Source: JAVBNF01 sp031551725 (GTDB taxonomy: Bacteria; Bacteroidota; Bacteroidia; Bacteroidales; P3). Taken from it: a stretch of 64,000 nucleotides of DNA. Both the position numbers and the translations under genes were made by a program. The notes under the pieces were generated by a model. It searched no databases. It was not told the origin of the DNA and worked only from the letters and a program-made list of their open reading frames with translations. The DNA lies in NCBI GenBank assembly GCA_031551725.1, contig JAVBNF010000002.1, positions 7,895 to 71,894 on the forward strand, written 5' to 3'. This document shows, one piece after another, positions 42,981 to 52,925 of the stretch. The first letter of the stretch is position 1, and each line of letters begins with the position of its first letter.

Positions 42981-44840
42981 ATGAAAACACAATTACTTTG
43001 TAGCAGAAACTCAAGCATGCAGAAATGCAGAAAAATGTTCTATTTCTGCATTTTTACACTTTTGCACTTCTCCTTTATTCCCTCAACCTTTGCCCAAAAT
43101 GTGGGCGACATCAAAACTTTCACCGATTCGCGCGATGGGCAAAGCTACAAAGCGGTTTTTATGCCTGACGTCAGATGGTGGATGGCAGAAAATTTAAAAT
43201 TTCATACAGGGTTGAATAATCCTGTGTTTGCAGATCATACAACTGCAAATACACTTGCCGCACTGAAAAATACGTATTATTGCCCGGGTTTCGGTCCGTT
43301 AAACACATCACAGAACAAGCAATCAGATCCTTTGTCGTGTGAATATTGGGGAGCTTTATATCCGTGGTGGGCGGCAAATTCAACAGCTCCGGGATATGGC
43401 ATTTGTCCGAATGGATGGCATTTACCGACGGATTTCGAATGGCAATTTCTTATTGATCTTTGCGGTGGAGCAAATGCCGGGAAATTATTGAAAGACAGTA
43501 GACGTGGGGATTTTGATAATAATCAATCTTGGAATGTTTTATGGACAAATGCTGCTTCTGTAAATAGTGATGCTTTTGGGTTTAAAGTATTGGCTGCGGG
43601 CTTGCGTACTGCTGGCGGAACCTTTGATGGTAACGGAACGCAAGCCCATTTTTGGACAAGCACACCTGTTAATGAAACGGATGTTGCAGCCGGCATTTCT
43701 CGTGGGTTTGGAAACAAGCAGGATAATGTTTCCCGAAATGCTTTAACAACGAATCTCCGGTCGAATGCATATTCGGTGAGATGTGTAGAAGGAGAGTGTA
43801 AAGAAACTATGAATGCGACACTCTCTCCGGTAACACAGGGATGTAATCAGTATCGCACAGTTGCATCGTTTGATGTGATTGAATTTATTCCCGGACAAAT
43901 TAAATACCAGACATTTGCTATTTCCGGCCTTTCCGGTGCATCTTATACCACTCCTGTTATTTCGGATATTCCAAGCGGAGTCAGCATAACTTCGTCTGCG
44001 ATAGCGTCTAATCAATTTACATTGACAATTTCCGGAATTACGAATAGAAACCTCAATGCTGCATTTAAAATTAAATTAACGGCAACTCATCCCAAATATT
44101 GTGGCAAAATGGAGCAGGAATTTGTTATTCGACTGCAAATGTATGGAAATAATGGGTATTTTACTGATGCGCGGGACGGTAAAGAATATAGGGCAGTGAA
44201 AATGCCGGACGGTAAATGGTGGATGGCGGAGGATTTGAATTACAGGACAGGCTTAAGCCAGGGAAGTCAATACTATTGCTATAACAATAATGCTGCAGAT
44301 TGTGATGCCTATGGCGCTTTATATACGTTCACTACGGCGATGTCTTTAAATGGAGTAGGGGGATTTTCGAATAGCACTTATTGTGGAACCTTGGGGGCGT
44401 GCCATGTAAATGCTCAAGCGGGCGGCCGAGGAGTGTGTCCCGTTGGCTGGCATGTTCCAACAGACCTTGAATGGAAAACAATGTATAATACAATTGAAAA
44501 TATTACAGGAGGATTGGCAAATCAGACCAATAGAACCGGCGAATTTGGAACAAATGCAGCCAATTATCTTCGTAAGTGCAATGATATGCAGTACGATTAT
44601 TCAGCCATTGATAGGTATGGGTTTTCTGTACGGGCAAGAGGAGGTTATAATACAGACCCCTTTGATACAGGATGGGGATTGGGGTATGTTCAGCAAAATT
44701 GGACTGCATTTTTTTGGACATCATCACCACAAAATAGTCTTTATGCTCGTTATAACTTGATGTACATAGGTTGGGAGAAAGTTGCACATTATGAGCATCC
44801 GTACACAACAGCTTTTGGTGTCCGCTGTGTGGCGAATTAG
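42981..44840 (+). CDS. Secreted protein with two FISUMP domains
   Basis: 619 aa. Signal peptide with hydrophobic core FYFCIFTLLHFSFIPSTFAQ. First FISUMP domain (~43-270): IKTFTDSRDGQSYKAVFMPD, RWWMAENL, CEYWGALYPWWAA, GICPNGWHLPTDFEW, FWTST, SVRCVEG. A beta-rich linker (~270-390) follows, then a second FISUMP domain (~390-619): YFTDARDGKEYRAVKMPDGK, WWMAEDL, GVCPVGWHVPTDLEW, FFWTSSP, GVRCVAN at the very end. No catalytic motif is known for this domain. The leader is shared with the gene at 4831-7128. Confidence 0.85.
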   Translation: MKTQLLCSRNSSMQKCRKMFYFCIFTLLHFSFIPSTFAQNVGDIKTFTDSRDGQSYKAVFMPDVRWWMAENLKFHTGLNNPVFADHTTANTLAALKNTYYCPGFGPLNTSQNKQSDPLSCEYWGALYPWWAANSTAPGYGICPNGWHLPTDFEWQFLIDLCGGANAGKLLKDSRRGDFDNNQSWNVLWTNAASVNSDAFGFKVLAAGLRTAGGTFDGNGTQAHFWTSTPVNETDVAAGISRGFGNKQDNVSRNALTTNLRSNAYSVRCVEGECKETMNATLSPVTQGCNQYRTVASFDVIEFIPGQIKYQTFAISGLSGASYTTPVISDIPSGVSITSSAIASNQFTLTISGITNRNLNAAFKIKLTATHPKYCGKMEQEFVIRLQMYGNNGYFTDARDGKEYRAVKMPDGKWWMAEDLNYRTGLSQGSQYYCYNNNAADCDAYGALYTFTTAMSLNGVGGFSNSTYCGTLGACHVNAQAGGRGVCPVGWHVPTDLEWKTMYNTIENITGGLANQTNRTGEFGTNAANYLRKCNDMQYDYSAIDRYGFSVRARGGYNTDPFDTGWGLGYVQQNWTAFFWTSSPQNSLYARYNLMYIGWEKVAHYEHPYTTAFGVRCVAN

Positions 44841-44869
44841 TGAGTCTTGTCGTGTTATGAAGAATTTAT

Positions 44870-45976
44870 CTAAAGAATCTTAATTCCGTAGGTCCATTCG
44901 ATAAAGTCAACCGATCCGCCGTGAGCACGGACGCTAACGCCTGCAAATTGCGAATGGTTTTCAGTTAAGTAAACGCGGAAACCGGCGCGTTCGTAATAGG
45001 GCGTGTGGTAATCCCAATCCGGAATAGGACGTAGATATAAGGCTAAACCGACGTGTATGCCTACTCGACCGTATAATACTTCAAACGAACCGAATGCAGC
45101 CGGATACCATTGCATGATTTGCTTGTATGATGTTCCTTGGCTTACACCGTCTTCGTAATAAGCCGGGGTGGAAGAATTGTAGCTTAAATCAAGTCCTGCA
45201 CCCCATGTGAAAAGAGGAGAGAACTGACGTTCGAAACTTGCTTCCAAATTCAGGACAAAATAGCGGTTGTCGTCGTATGCTTCGCGAAGGCTGGGAGATA
45301 CACACACATACCAAAAATCTTTGGGAGTGAAGGCTTCGTATGTTTTATGAATAAATTCCGGGCGCGGATTTTTGTCGAAGTAATAGCGTAAACCAATTTC
45401 TTGACTGAAGTTATTCATTCCTAAATTCGGACGTTGTAAAGCTCCGTTCGACGAATGTGTGAATTGGGCGGCTGCAAACAGATCTAAATTGTTTGTCAAT
45501 TTATAATCTAAGTTTAATTCCAGGTCGATGTAACAGTTAATATACGAACCGATGAAGTCGTTGTTCGGATTAGTTACAGAATCAAAAGGATTGGAAAAAT
45601 ATGCAAGTCCGAGGCCTGCTTGATAGTTAAATGAAAAGCGTTCGCCACGGTAAATAGGTGCATTGATAAAGCCGTATGCCGCAGCGCTCGACTGTAACAC
45701 ATTATAGCTGAACTTATAATATCGAATTCCCATTCCAAATTTTGGATAGTTGTGCAGCTGTTCAATTTGAGTGTTGCCGAGTGTTTGAACGCCGAATTTT
45801 GCATCAAAGCCATAACCTTGACAATCTTTCCACAGGTCTTTGTATTGTGTGGAATTAGGAATCATGTTGGAATGCAGGAAGCCGATTTCTGAAAACCAAA
45901 GTTTTTTTGCATCTTGCGAAAATGCAAAATGGATAGAGAATAGTAGCAAAAGAGCTGCTGTTAAAACCTTTTTCAT
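44870..45976 (-). CDS. Acyloxyacyl hydrolase / PagL-like outer-membrane lipid A deacylase
   Basis: 368 aa with signal peptide (KVLTAALLLLFSIHFAFSQ). The first ~200 residues are a PagL-type barrel with the catalytic pair H174-S175 in AAQFTHSSNGAL. A second barrel-like half follows, making it longer than classical PagL, as in other Bacteroidota members. Predicted to remove the 3-O acyl chain of lipid A. Confidence 0.75.
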   Translation of the reverse strand: MKKVLTAALLLLFSIHFAFSQDAKKLWFSEIGFLHSNMIPNSTQYKDLWKDCQGYGFDAKFGVQTLGNTQIEQLHNYPKFGMGIRYYKFSYNVLQSSAAAYGFINAPIYRGERFSFNYQAGLGLAYFSNPFDSVTNPNNDFIGSYINCYIDLELNLDYKLTNNLDLFAAAQFTHSSNGALQRPNLGMNNFSQEIGLRYYFDKNPRPEFIHKTYEAFTPKDFWYVCVSPSLREAYDDNRYFVLNLEASFERQFSPLFTWGAGLDLSYNSSTPAYYEDGVSQGTSYKQIMQWYPAAFGSFEVLYGRVGIHVGLALYLRPIPDWDYHTPYYERAGFRVYLTENHSQFAGVSVRAHGGSVDFIEWTYGIKIL

Positions 45977-46000
45977 ACTCTTTTAGTTTGTACAAAAACA

Positions 46001-46026
46001 AAAAAGCACTTCGAAAAGTGCTTTTT
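46001..46026 (-). terminator. Terminator after tRNA-Ala
   Basis: AAAAAGCACTT/AAGTGCTTTTT with a CGAA loop; 11-bp stem with T-run on the minus strand directly after the tRNA. Confidence 0.85.
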
Positions 46027-46029
46027 ATG

Positions 46030-46103
46030 TGGAGAATAACGGAGTCGAACCGTTGACCTCTTGAATGCAAATCAAGCGCTCTAGCCAACTGAGCTAATCC
46101 CCC
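46030..46103 (-). tRNA. tRNA-Ala (anticodon UGC)
   Basis: On the minus strand: GGGGGAT acceptor strand, D-arm TAGCTCAGTTGGCTAGAGC, anticodon arm CTTGATTTGCATTCAAG with TGC (plus-strand GCA at 46067-46069), T-arm GGTTCGACTCC, closing ATTCTCC plus discriminator A. 3' CCA is not encoded. It stands alone, not in an rRNA operon. Confidence 0.95.
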
Positions 46104-46158
46104 TTAGTTGTTTTGAGGATGCAAAGGTACAACTTTTTTTTGAATTACCAAAAAAAAA

Positions 46159-47058
46159 TTAACTTTTTTTCTCAGAAAGTGGTCTAAACCCTTTTCCCAA
46201 GATTTCAAATGCCGGTAGAATAGTTATAAATGCCTCAGGATCTATCTCGTGGATTTTTTTACGCAAAGTAAGGACATCTCGGCTTGGAATAATGGTGTAA
46301 ATAATTTCTTTTTCTTTATGTTCGTACATGCCTTGTCCGTGGAAAAAAGTGCCGCCGCGATCCATGTCCTTTAAAATTATTTCGGATAAGGCCTCGTGTT
46401 TTTCCGAGATGATAAATACTGCACGATTGACATTTAAGCCTTCTTGAATAATATCAACGACTTTTCCATAAACAAAAATGGCAATCCAGGAATATAGAGG
46501 TACAGACCAATCGCGGAAAGCGATTAATCCCAATAAAACCACGCAAGAATCGACAATGACGATGCAGTAACCAACGGAAACATTGGTGTATTTGGCAATA
46601 ATTCGGGAAATTACATCGGTGCCGGCGCTGGTTGAGCCTGCGCTGAAAATCAAAGCAACACCTAATCCGATTAGCGTACCGCCGTAGATAGCAGCCAAAA
46701 GCGGGTCGCCGCTTACAAGTTGTTTAAGTCCGTTTGTATAGCTTAAGGTATCTGTGAAAAAAGCGGTGGATGCAAAAGTAACAATCGTTTTTGGAATCGC
46801 ACTTGCACCTAAAAGCCGGTGTGCTAAAATCACTAACGGAATATTAAAAACCAAAGCAGTGGTTCCGATGGGCAAACCACTTGGGAAAATCGAAAACCAG
46901 CCTTCCGTCACATAATGGATGACTATGCTGATGCCATAAACGCCTCCGGGTACAATTTTATAGGGGGTGACAAAGAAAACGTAGGCTGTTGCGATTAACA
47001 ACGATCCAAGAACAATGCGGCTGTAGTCGTTTATGTTTTTTTTGAGGATTGGATTCAT
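46159..47058 (-). CDS. YitT family membrane protein (second of pair)
   Basis: 299 aa: five or six hydrophobic helices (GSLLIATAYVFFVTPYKIVPGGVYGIS, GSTSAGTDVISRIIAKY) followed by a cytoplasmic C-terminal DUF2179-type domain (RGGTFFHGQGMYEHKEKEII and the REVHEIDPEAFITI-like end). Function unknown. Lies 44 bp after a paralogue on the same strand. Confidence 0.85.
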   Translation of the reverse strand: MNPILKKNINDYSRIVLGSLLIATAYVFFVTPYKIVPGGVYGISIVIHYVTEGWFSIFPSGLPIGTTALVFNIPLVILAHRLLGASAIPKTIVTFASTAFFTDTLSYTNGLKQLVSGDPLLAAIYGGTLIGLGVALIFSAGSTSAGTDVISRIIAKYTNVSVGYCIVIVDSCVVLLGLIAFRDWSVPLYSWIAIFVYGKVVDIIQEGLNVNRAVFIISEKHEALSEIILKDMDRGGTFFHGQGMYEHKEKEIIYTIIPSRDVLTLRKKIHEIDPEAFITILPAFEILGKGFRPLSEKKS

Positions 47059-47102
47059 GAAAATGAAAAATCAGTGTGCCGTTATTGAAATGGAACCGGA
47101 AT

Positions 47103-48038
47103 TTATGAACGATATTGGTCGAAACCTTTTCCATATACGCCGGAAACATTGGCAATACTGGTAAATGCTTCCGGGTCGATGACTTTTACTTTATGTAAAA
47201 TGCTTTGCAACTCGGTTTTTTTAGCTAAAACGACAACGATATCAGATTCCTGTTTTGTGTACCAACCTTGACCTTTGATAACTGTTACGCCGCGTTTCAC
47301 ATCGAAGCTAATCATATCGGCAATTTCCTCGTGTTTTTTCGAAAAAATGAACAATTGAACGGATTGGCGTTCTCCCAAAATAACCATATCGATTACATAG
47401 GCAGTTACGAACATCATTACAAAACCGTAAACCACCGTGCGGAAAGAATCCATGGCATCTCTTCCTAAATAAAAGTAGAATACTAAAAATGCCGAGCAGA
47501 TGATGGCAACGTCCACAGAAAGAATGACTTTTCCGGGAGTGATGTTTCTATACTTGTTCACAATCAAAGCCACAATATCTGTACCTCCCGTACTTCCGCC
47601 TTCATTGAAGATGGTGCCAATACTAAAGCCAACCAAGATTCCTCCAATCACTACGGAAAGTGCCACATCGTCACCCATAAACGGTTCTGGAAGATAGACT
47701 TGGGCTAGTCCGATAAAAAATGAAGAAGCAAAAATAGCGTAGATTGTTTTTATACCGAAGGCGTTGCCTAATATTTTAAAAGCCAGAATGAGCAAAGCCA
47801 AGTTAATAATGAAACTTGTAACACCGACGGGAAGAGTACGCATGGAAGCGTGGAAAATAAGTGTAGCCAAACCGTTTACGCCACCGCCAACGATGTCTGC
47901 GTTAATAACAAAGCCAACCAATGAAACCGAATAAACGATTAGGAAAAAGGTGATAATGATATAGCTTCTAACCTCGCGTTTAAACTCGGATTTTGTGAGT
48001 TTCGGACCTTTTTTAATAAAAGATGATAATTTGCTCAT
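47103..48038 (-). CDS. YitT family membrane protein (first of pair)
   Basis: 311 aa paralogue of the next gene: YSVSLVGFVINADIVGGGVNGLATL, GGSTGGTDIVALIVNKY membrane part and the DUF2179 domain (RGVTVIKGQGWYTKQESDIV, VIDPEAFTSIANVSGVYG). Tandem duplication with considerable divergence. Promoter at 48062-48069. Confidence 0.85.
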   Translation of the reverse strand: MSKLSSFIKKGPKLTKSEFKREVRSYIIITFFLIVYSVSLVGFVINADIVGGGVNGLATLIFHASMRTLPVGVTSFIINLALLILAFKILGNAFGIKTIYAIFASSFFIGLAQVYLPEPFMGDDVALSVVIGGILVGFSIGTIFNEGGSTGGTDIVALIVNKYRNITPGKVILSVDVAIICSAFLVFYFYLGRDAMDSFRTVVYGFVMMFVTAYVIDMVILGERQSVQLFIFSKKHEEIADMISFDVKRGVTVIKGQGWYTKQESDIVVVLAKKTELQSILHKVKVIDPEAFTSIANVSGVYGKGFDQYRS

Positions 48039-48061
48039 AGAAAATGTTCGTATTTAGGATG

Positions 48062-48069
48062 CAAATTTA
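48062..48069 (-). promoter_or_regulatory. -7 box of the yitT pair (TAAATTTG on the minus strand)
   Basis: CAAATTTA on the plus strand, 23 nt before the first yitT ATG. Confidence 0.5.
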
Positions 48070-48152
48070 CGAAAATTAATTGAGAATAGAAATTAAAATA
48101 AAAAATAAGGCTAAAAGCATGGTTATAGTTGTGATTTAATCATATTTTTTCG

Positions 48153-48160
48153 TATATTTG
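48153..48160 (+). promoter_or_regulatory. -7 box of fba (TATATTTG)
   Basis: About 95 nt before the aldolase start; the leader has degenerate ATCGTACATCGTATATT repeats like those upstream of ricT. Confidence 0.55.
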
Positions 48161-48256
48161 CAAGATGAATTTATGATTTCAGATTTACGATAAATCAAGG
48201 ATTGTCCCACACATCGTACATCGTATATTTTATTCAATATTAAAAAATAAAAAACA

Positions 48257-49249
48257 ATGGTAAGCTACAAAGATCTTGGCTTGGTGAACAGTAGAGAGCT
48301 GTTCCAAAAAGCAATGGCAGGAAAATATGCAATTCCGGCTTTCAATTTTAACAATATGGAACAAATGCAAGCCATTGTTCAGGCTTGTGTTGAAACGAAA
48401 TCACCCGTTATTCTTCAGGTATCAAGCGGTGCTCGCAAATATGCCAACCAAACGTTGCTCCGCTACATGGCGCAAGGTGCGGTTGAATATGCAAAAGAAC
48501 TCGGATTTAACGTTCCGATCGTTTTGCACTTGGATCATGGAGATACTTTCGAATTATGTAAATCGTGTATCGAATACGGTTTTTCTTCCGTGATGATCGA
48601 CGGTTCGCACCACGATTATAACCACAACGTAGAATTGACCCACCAAGTGGTTGAATATGCTCACAAATATGATGTGACTGTTGAAGGCGAATTGGGCGTG
48701 TTGGCCGGTGTGGAAGACGAAGTTTCTGCCGAACATCATACCTATACACAACCTGAAGAAGTGCAAGACTTCTTGAAAAAAACAGGCGTGGACTCATTGG
48801 CTATTTCCATCGGAACATCGCACGGTGCCAATAAATTCAAGCCGGAACAATGCACGCGCAATGCGGAAGGTGTTTTGGTTCCGCCGCCGTTGCGTTTCGA
48901 TATTTTGGAAGCGATTGAAAAATTAATTCCGGGTTTCCCGATTGTGTTGCACGGCGCATCAAGCGTTCCGCAAGACCAAGTGGCCCTCATCAACAAGTAT
49001 GGCGGTGCACTTAAAGACGCCATCGGTATTCCGGAAGAACAGTTGCGCAAAGCCGCAGCCTCTGCAGTATGCAAAATCAACATTGATAGCGACGGTCGCT
49101 TGGCAATGACTGCTGCCATACGTAAAGTAATGGCAGAAAGTCCTGCTGAATTTGATCCCCGCAAGTACCTCGGGCCCGCTCGCGATTCATTGAAGGCTTT
49201 GTATATGCACAAAATTCAAAATGTATTAGGAAGCGCTAATAAAGGATAA
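48257..49249 (+). CDS. fba: Fructose-bisphosphate aldolase, class II
   Basis: 330 aa glycolytic/gluconeogenic enzyme cleaving fructose-1,6-bisphosphate. Zn ligands and catalytic residues lie in VLHLDHGDTFE, SVMIDGSHHDYNHN, VEGELG and IVLHGASSVP; substrate-binding NIDSDGRLAMTAAIRK is present. Confidence 0.95.
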   Translation: MVSYKDLGLVNSRELFQKAMAGKYAIPAFNFNNMEQMQAIVQACVETKSPVILQVSSGARKYANQTLLRYMAQGAVEYAKELGFNVPIVLHLDHGDTFELCKSCIEYGFSSVMIDGSHHDYNHNVELTHQVVEYAHKYDVTVEGELGVLAGVEDEVSAEHHTYTQPEEVQDFLKKTGVDSLAISIGTSHGANKFKPEQCTRNAEGVLVPPPLRFDILEAIEKLIPGFPIVLHGASSVPQDQVALINKYGGALKDAIGIPEEQLRKAAASAVCKINIDSDGRLAMTAAIRKVMAESPAEFDPRKYLGPARDSLKALYMHKIQNVLGSANKG

Positions 49250-49263
49250 TTTAAATTATTTTT

Positions 49264-50019
49264 ATGAGAATTTTTGCGCTCCTTTTGCTTTTTTTTGCGA
49301 CAGGCACGGCTTTGGCATCTGAGCCCTCTTTTTCGGAGGGCTCAGCTACTAGTCGAGTATCGGGTTTTATGTATAATAAAGCTCGCATGGAAGGGAAATA
49401 CCTAATCGGCTTTAACGGTAATTTTATATTGCCGATGGGCACTTTGGGAGATCAATTGAAACCCACTCCGGGATTTGGTTTGTCGGGAAAATATTTCGGA
49501 ACCGATTATTTCGCTTTCGGTTTTAATTTCTCCTTTTCGGCACCCAAAGTAAAAGATGTATATATTGAAGAGGTTGATAACGAATATTTAACAGGATTGG
49601 TTGAGCTGCGAGATAATGGGCAAGTGCCAGATTCTGCAAACTTGATTGAAGTTGTTTCCGGTGCACATTACATTCCGTTTTTTGTTTCATTGGAATTTTA
49701 TCTTCCTTCTCAAATGCAAAAAAAGTTTAGACCCTATGCTGCATTGGATTTGGGCATTGTGTTGGTGAATGAAAATTATGAAGGTGTGTATAACGTTCCG
49801 CGAAATCAAGCTATTCAGAACATGGAGAATAATACCGGCATGTCTTTTCAGCAACCGTTTTTCGGCGCAGGAGCACGTATCGGATTCCTGGCTTCGCTCG
49901 ACGAATTGTGGCATATCGATATGAATATGGCATACGCCTACCTTTCATCCGAAAAAATGAAATCGTCGGCATTGACTTTCAATGTCGGACTGGTTTTTAA
50001 TTTAGCGTATAAGTACTAA
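49264..50019 (+). CDS. Outer-membrane beta-barrel (porin-like) protein
   Basis: 251 aa with a clear signal peptide (MRIFALLLLFFATGTALA) and alternating beta-strand pattern (GKYLIGFNGNFILPMG, GFGLSGKYFGTDYFAFGFNF), ending in hydrophobic/aromatic residues (VGLVFNLAYKY). No specific family recognised. 14 bp after fba and 10 bp before tamL, so it may be cotranscribed. Confidence 0.7.
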   Translation: MRIFALLLLFFATGTALASEPSFSEGSATSRVSGFMYNKARMEGKYLIGFNGNFILPMGTLGDQLKPTPGFGLSGKYFGTDYFAFGFNFSFSAPKVKDVYIEEVDNEYLTGLVELRDNGQVPDSANLIEVVSGAHYIPFFVSLEFYLPSQMQKKFRPYAALDLGIVLVNENYEGVYNVPRNQAIQNMENNTGMSFQQPFFGAGARIGFLASLDELWHIDMNMAYAYLSSEKMKSSALTFNVGLVFNLAYKY

Positions 50020-50029
50020 AAAACGAAGT

Positions 50030-52354
50030 TTGAAGCGTCTTGGTAAAATAGTATTTATTACATGTTTATCGACTCTTGTGTCGTGTATTTCCACACGGAA
50101 AGTCCCCGATGGAAAACAACTTTTAACCTCCAATCAGTTAGAACTCAAAACGGAAAATCCCGGAGTTAAAAGTGCCGATTTAAAAACGTTAATCAAACAA
50201 CAACCCAACCCTCACTTTTGGATTTTTAGTCCGAAATTGTGGTTTTATGGTTTTTATAAGCCCGAGAAAACCGGTTTCATGAATCGCATTTGGAAAGCGA
50301 TGGGCGAACCTCCTGTAATATACGATTCGCTTTATGCTGAACAAACTTCAGCTCAAATTCATTCTTATTTGCTTACAAAAGGGCATTTTCGTCCGGATGT
50401 TGAATATACTACTAAAATTGCCAAAAGAAATCCGAAAAAAATGGATGTCATTTACAATGTAAATACCCATGAAGGTTATCGTTTTAGCGAAGTCGATATT
50501 CAAGTGGATGATGATACCTTGAAGCCTTATTTAGAAAGATGGCCGTACAATACAACTTTAAAAACCGGGCAATATTATGATGTAGATGCAATGAACAAAG
50601 AGCGTTTGCGTATCGAGCTTCAATTGCAAAATCAAGGTTTTTATAAATTTAACAGAGATTATATCGGATTTGTAATCGATAGTACGATTGGTGATTACAA
50701 AATGAATGTGCTTTTGCAAGTGCATAAGCCCGAGTTTTCCGGAGATACTACGGCATCACCTTATTTTCAAAGGTATCTTATCAAAGACGTAATGTTTTAT
50801 CCGGAATATAATAATAATGTCGAACATCTGGATACGACGCTGTATGTGACCAAACGTGATGGGAAAGACAAAGATACAAACGTATTTTTGTTTATTCACG
50901 ATGAAGATTTGCGTATCCGTCCGAAAGTGATGGTCAATAAATCGTTTTTAGTACCTGAACATTATTTCTCGATGAAAGATGTGGCACAAACCTACGAGAA
51001 TCTTAGCGATATGAAGGTTTTTCGTTATATCAATGTGCGTTTTACGGAAGTAAAAGATTCGACCCCGTCGTCATCGCCATACGGATTTTTGGATGCCCAT
51101 ATCAATACAAAACAATCTTTAAAACAAGCATTGACTTTAGAATCGGAATTAACGACTTCGTCCGGAACGCAAGGAATTGCCGGAAGTATTTTGTTTCAAA
51201 ATAAAAATATTTTTGGCGGTGCCGAAATTCTGAATATTCGTTTACGCGGCGTCCTTCAAGTGCAAAAACGTTCCGACGACTGGTATTATTCGTTTGAAAC
51301 ACGTGCCGAAGCAGGAATTGAATTTCCTCGATTTTTGGCGCCTTTCAGCCAAGAGCGGATTTCGAAGTATTTTCGCCCCAAAACAACAATAACCGGTGGG
51401 GTGAGCTACCAATATAAACCCGATCAATACGAACGTTGGATCACGACAGCTTCCTTCGGTTATAATTGGAGGAAAAATAAAGTATATCATGCCTTTTTTC
51501 CGATCGAAGCAAATGCTGTTAGCATTGTAAATATGACTGATGAGTTTAAGAAGTATATTGAAGACAATTCGAAAACCAATTTACGTTTAAAATATCAATA
51601 CACCGACCACTTTATTTCAGATATGCGCTATGTTTTTATATACAATGGTCAGGATTTGAAGAGAAACGTTGATTTTAATTTCTTGCGTGTTACGTTGGAA
51701 TCTGCCGGAAATATTTTGGATGGAATTGCAAGTGCCACCAACTTTGAAACCGATTCCATGGGGGCGAGGAAGATATTCGGACTTGTTTATTCCCAGTACT
51801 TCCGTTTTGAAGTAGATTTTAAACATCAGTTTTATCTGCCCCAAAATCAAGTTTTTGTTGCAAGGGCATACGTTGGGGCGGGATTTCCGTACGGAAATGC
51901 AGACTATTTGCCTTATGAAAAAGGCTTTTACGGCGGTGGAACAAATAACATTCGTGCTTGGCCGTTGTATCTGTTAGGTCCCGGAAGTTACTACGATCCT
52001 ATGACTGAGAAGGATGAGCGGGTAGGGGATATGTCCATTGTATTGAATGCCGAATATCGTTTTCCGATATACAATTCCTTTAAAGGCGCATTGTTTGCGG
52101 ATATTGGGAATGTTTGGCTGAATAAACCCAACACCGAATTTCCGGATGGAGATTTTCGGTTGGATGATTTTTATAAAGAGTTTGCAGTGGGAGCAGGCAT
52201 AGGTTTGCGTATTGATTGGGGATTTTTCGTTATCCGTTTGGATGCCGCTATTCCTACTGTTGATCCGGCAAAACCATTGGGCGAACGTTTTGTATTGCCT
52301 AAACAAAGGTTTAGTGATTTTGTGTTAAATTTCGGGGTTGGATACCCGTTCTAA
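50030..52354 (+). CDS. tamL: BamA-family outer-membrane lipoprotein TamL
   Basis: 774 aa, TTG start (no in-frame ATG nearby). Lipoprotein signal with lipobox LVSC (CLSTLVSCIST). POTRA-like N-terminal half (GYRFSEVDIQVDDDTLKPYL, LELQNQGFYKFN-like), then an Omp85 barrel with ERFVLPKQRFSDFVLNFGVGYPF at the end. This lipidated BamA paralogue pairs with TamB in Bacteroidota envelope assembly; assignment rests on domain order and lipobox. Confidence 0.85.
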   Translation: MKRLGKIVFITCLSTLVSCISTRKVPDGKQLLTSNQLELKTENPGVKSADLKTLIKQQPNPHFWIFSPKLWFYGFYKPEKTGFMNRIWKAMGEPPVIYDSLYAEQTSAQIHSYLLTKGHFRPDVEYTTKIAKRNPKKMDVIYNVNTHEGYRFSEVDIQVDDDTLKPYLERWPYNTTLKTGQYYDVDAMNKERLRIELQLQNQGFYKFNRDYIGFVIDSTIGDYKMNVLLQVHKPEFSGDTTASPYFQRYLIKDVMFYPEYNNNVEHLDTTLYVTKRDGKDKDTNVFLFIHDEDLRIRPKVMVNKSFLVPEHYFSMKDVAQTYENLSDMKVFRYINVRFTEVKDSTPSSSPYGFLDAHINTKQSLKQALTLESELTTSSGTQGIAGSILFQNKNIFGGAEILNIRLRGVLQVQKRSDDWYYSFETRAEAGIEFPRFLAPFSQERISKYFRPKTTITGGVSYQYKPDQYERWITTASFGYNWRKNKVYHAFFPIEANAVSIVNMTDEFKKYIEDNSKTNLRLKYQYTDHFISDMRYVFIYNGQDLKRNVDFNFLRVTLESAGNILDGIASATNFETDSMGARKIFGLVYSQYFRFEVDFKHQFYLPQNQVFVARAYVGAGFPYGNADYLPYEKGFYGGGTNNIRAWPLYLLGPGSYYDPMTEKDERVGDMSIVLNAEYRFPIYNSFKGALFADIGNVWLNKPNTEFPDGDFRLDDFYKEFAVGAGIGLRIDWGFFVIRLDAAIPTVDPAKPLGERFVLPKQRFSDFVLNFGVGYPF

Positions 52355-52364
52355 TATTTGTTTT

Positions 52365-52925
52365 ATGCGTTTATTAGCAAGATTTATTTTGAGAATTTGC
52401 GGCTGGAAGATTGTTGGAAATCCGCCTGTTGACGACAAATGTGTGATGATTATGGCGCCGCATACCAGTTCGTCTGATTTTGTGTGGGGGCGTTTGTTTT
52501 TTTACGCTTTCGGCATTCCTGCGAAATTCCTAATCAAACAAGAATTCTTCGCATTCCCGATTGGCGGATTGATGAGGGCATTGGGAGGAATTCCGATTAA
52601 TCGGGAACAGAGCCGCAATGCTGTGAAATATGCGATTGAGTTATTCGATCGTTATGATAAAATTGCCTTAACCATCACGCCGGAAGGTACTCGTAATTAT
52701 ACGGATACTTGGAAAAAAGGCTTTTATTTTATCGCACAGCATGCAAATGTGCCTATTTATATCGGATTTTTGGATTATAAAGAAAAAAAAGGTGGAATTA
52801 AGGCCAAGTTCGAAATCACCGGGGATTATGAAGAAGATCTTAAAAAGCTCCAGAGTTATTTTCGCGGACTTCATGCCAAATATCCCGAACGATTTAATTT
52901 AAGTGAAGAGGAGCCAACAAAATGA
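52365..52925 (+). CDS. 1-acylglycerol-3-phosphate acyltransferase family protein
   Basis: 186 aa from ATG 52365 (MRLLARFILRICGWKIVG); an upstream TTG overlaps tamL. PlsC-type motifs: HTSSSD (HX4D catalytic), GGIPINRE (motif II), TPEGTRN (motif III). Acyl acceptor unknown. The end overlaps queD by 4 bp. Confidence 0.87.
   Translation: MRLLARFILRICGWKIVGNPPVDDKCVMIMAPHTSSSDFVWGRLFFYAFGIPAKFLIKQEFFAFPIGGLMRALGGIPINREQSRNAVKYAIELFDRYDKIALTITPEGTRNYTDTWKKGFYFIAQHANVPIYIGFLDYKEKKGGIKAKFEITGDYEEDLKKLQSYFRGLHAKYPERFNLSEEEPTK

Noticed and set aside
46159..48038. YitT tandem pair as an unusual system
   Set aside because: Tandem YitT paralogues are an ordinary gene duplication; nothing else in the surroundings adds to it.
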